From: Glaciecola sp964195425
Lineage (GTDB): Bacteria > Pseudomonadota > Gammaproteobacteria > Enterobacterales > Alteromonadaceae
Assembly (NCBI GenBank): GCA_964195425.1
Contig: CAXMOM010000042.1
Span: 62,001 to 126,000 of the forward strand
Direction: 5' to 3'
Length of the DNA stretch: 64,000 nt
In this document: positions 63,190 through 64,000 of the stretch, piece after piece
Layout of the letters: each line of letters opens with the position of its first letter
Position numbering within the stretch: position 1 is the stretch's first letter
Notes under the pieces: generated by a model
Told to the model about the DNA's origin: nothing
The model's input: the letters and a program-made list of their open reading frames with translations, nothing else
The model's database searches: none
Translations under genes and position numbers: made by a program

Positions 63190-63915
63190 CTATAAGAGCG
63201 GATCAATGCGTTCGTTGCTACTTGTGTTTACTCTGAACCAGCCCGCAATTGAGTAACGGTCACGCAGTGGCGGTTGAACCTCATGCTCAAATTCTTCACT
63301 CAAAAATATGACCAGCGTACCGTATTTGGGTAATACCTTAATGCTTTGAGTACTGCCCCCTTGTGTATACACAACAAGTTCACCGCCATCGGTGTCTTTC
63401 CAATCTGGGTTTAAATAAGCCACTAGCGACAACATTCTGTTTGCCTGCCCTTTAAAAGCATCAAAGTGCTTTTTATAGTAATTACCTTTCGCATAGTGAG
63501 CAAAATGGCTTTCAAACGAAAATAACCCCATAAATAGCTGCCTATTTAAATGTCGCTGAAGTGCTTGCGTCCATTCCAACCATTGTTTGCCCGCAGGGCT
63601 GTCATCATAAATCCATACAATCTCATCGTTGCGTACTTGGGCGTTTACTTGTTTGTCTGACTTACGCCCAACGCTTGCTTCATTAAACTTATGTTGGGGC
63701 ATGTTGACTAGGTGAGAATGCAGTATGTCAGTAAGCGCTAAGGGCAAAGCGTTTATTCGAATACTATAGCCATCTTTTGCAAGATCGCCTGCGATAGCCT
63801 CGAAAAGTGCATCGCTAGAGGTATCGTTACCTTGGAGGGCATGGTGATGAGGTAAGCTCAATATAATTGCTGCATAATTTTTGTTTGTTGTAGGCCTATT
63901 TTGATTCACATGCAA
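63190..63915 (-). CDS. 2-oxoglutarate/Fe(II) oxygenase family protein
   Basis: 241 residues from a TTG start (a GTG at 63909 is also in frame). The double-stranded beta-helix core has the iron ligands His and Asp in YYKKHFDAF, the second His in EEFEHEV, and Arg in RDRYSIAGWF for 2-oxoglutarate. MLSVAYLN-like and GGELVVYT segments (RMLSLVAYLN) are typical of the prolyl-4-hydroxylase/PHD-type proteins. The N-terminal 100 residues are less conserved. Such enzymes hydroxylate proteins or small molecules; substrate unknown. The gene is convergent with the pilin pseudogene. Confidence 0.85.
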   Translation of the reverse strand: MHVNQNRPTTNKNYAAIILSLPHHHALQGNDTSSDALFEAIAGDLAKDGYSIRINALPLALTDILHSHLVNMPQHKFNEASVGRKSDKQVNAQVRNDEIVWIYDDSPAGKQWLEWTQALQRHLNRQLFMGLFSFESHFAHYAKGNYYKKHFDAFKGQANRMLSLVAYLNPDWKDTDGGELVVYTQGGSTQSIKVLPKYGTLVIFLSEEFEHEVQPPLRDRYSIAGWFRVNTSSNERIDPLL

Positions 63916-64000
63916 GGTAATTCGTTAGCGAAATTCTAACTACAACACACCTTACCGAACTAAAGCGTTCACAGGAAATTGATAATAAAATATTATACGC

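Noticed and set aside
1..64000. tRNA, rRNA, CRISPR, transposase or prophage genes
   Set aside because: I looked on both strands and saw no cloverleaf, spaced direct repeats, transposase or phage structural proteins; a tRNAscan, CRISPR and IS search would settle it.

Overview
The window is a chromosomal segment of a marine-type gammaproteobacterium, most likely Alteromonadales (Alteromonadaceae or a close relative). This rests on the A+T-rich composition (by eye), the conserved gammaproteobacterial order lptM-lysA-dapF-DUF484-xerC-yigB-like followed nearby by uvrD, and on product types common in that group: GGDEF/EAL sensors, MshA-like prepilins, a PEP-CTERM-like tail, a POT peptide transporter and a secreted metalloprotease. 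I saw no rRNA, tRNA, CRISPR array, insertion sequence or prophage.

Layout. 1-16000: end of an S1/P1-type nuclease, a histidine kinase/response regulator pair, rraA, a PAP2 phosphatase overlapping a glycosyltransferase, the lptM-lysA-dapF-DUF484-xerC-HAD operon, yghU, cysE, a PqiA-like membrane gene pair (minus strand), a flavin reductase, and uvrD behind a LexA box. 16000-24600: a GreA/GreB-like protein, tiny ORFs, an orphan malate-synthase-G-like domain, a decayed diguanylate cyclase, rarD, recQ, a GST, a cytochrome c and selO. 24700-31500: a large GGDEF/EAL receptor, ribA, an ATP-grasp enzyme, and feoAB with FNR and Fur boxes upstream.

31600-41400 is the most unusual part: a tight minus-strand operon of eight genes. 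In transcription order they encode a Ser/Gly-rich membrane protein, a lipoprotein, a coiled-coil/PEGA-like membrane protein, a PEGA plus cysteine-free formylglycine-enzyme-fold membrane protein, a 42-residue membrane peptide, a MotA/TolQ/ExbB channel, and two membrane-anchored VWA proteins whose N-termini look like TolR/MotB helices. It looks like an ion-driven, envelope-spanning machine with metal-dependent adhesion domains, and I do not recognise it as a named system.

41500-64000 is a mosaic: a Tat-type dienelactone hydrolase, a periplasmic binding protein, a reprolysin-like metalloprotease with a duplicated C-terminal domain, a PEP-CTERM-like protein, a gamma carbonic anhydrase, a DUF3089 hydrolase, a prepilin, a CX4R phosphatase-like protein, a ClpP-like membrane protein, cca, a TetR regulator, an FAD oxidoreductase, trxC, a POT transporter, a CehA/McbA metallohydrolase and a 2OG-Fe(II) oxygenase. 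Two pseudogenes lie here: an RpiB/LacAB-type isomerase next to cca, and a prepilin with an amber stop in its first helix. With the diguanylate cyclase remnant the window holds three decayed genes, so this genome seems to be shedding accessory functions.
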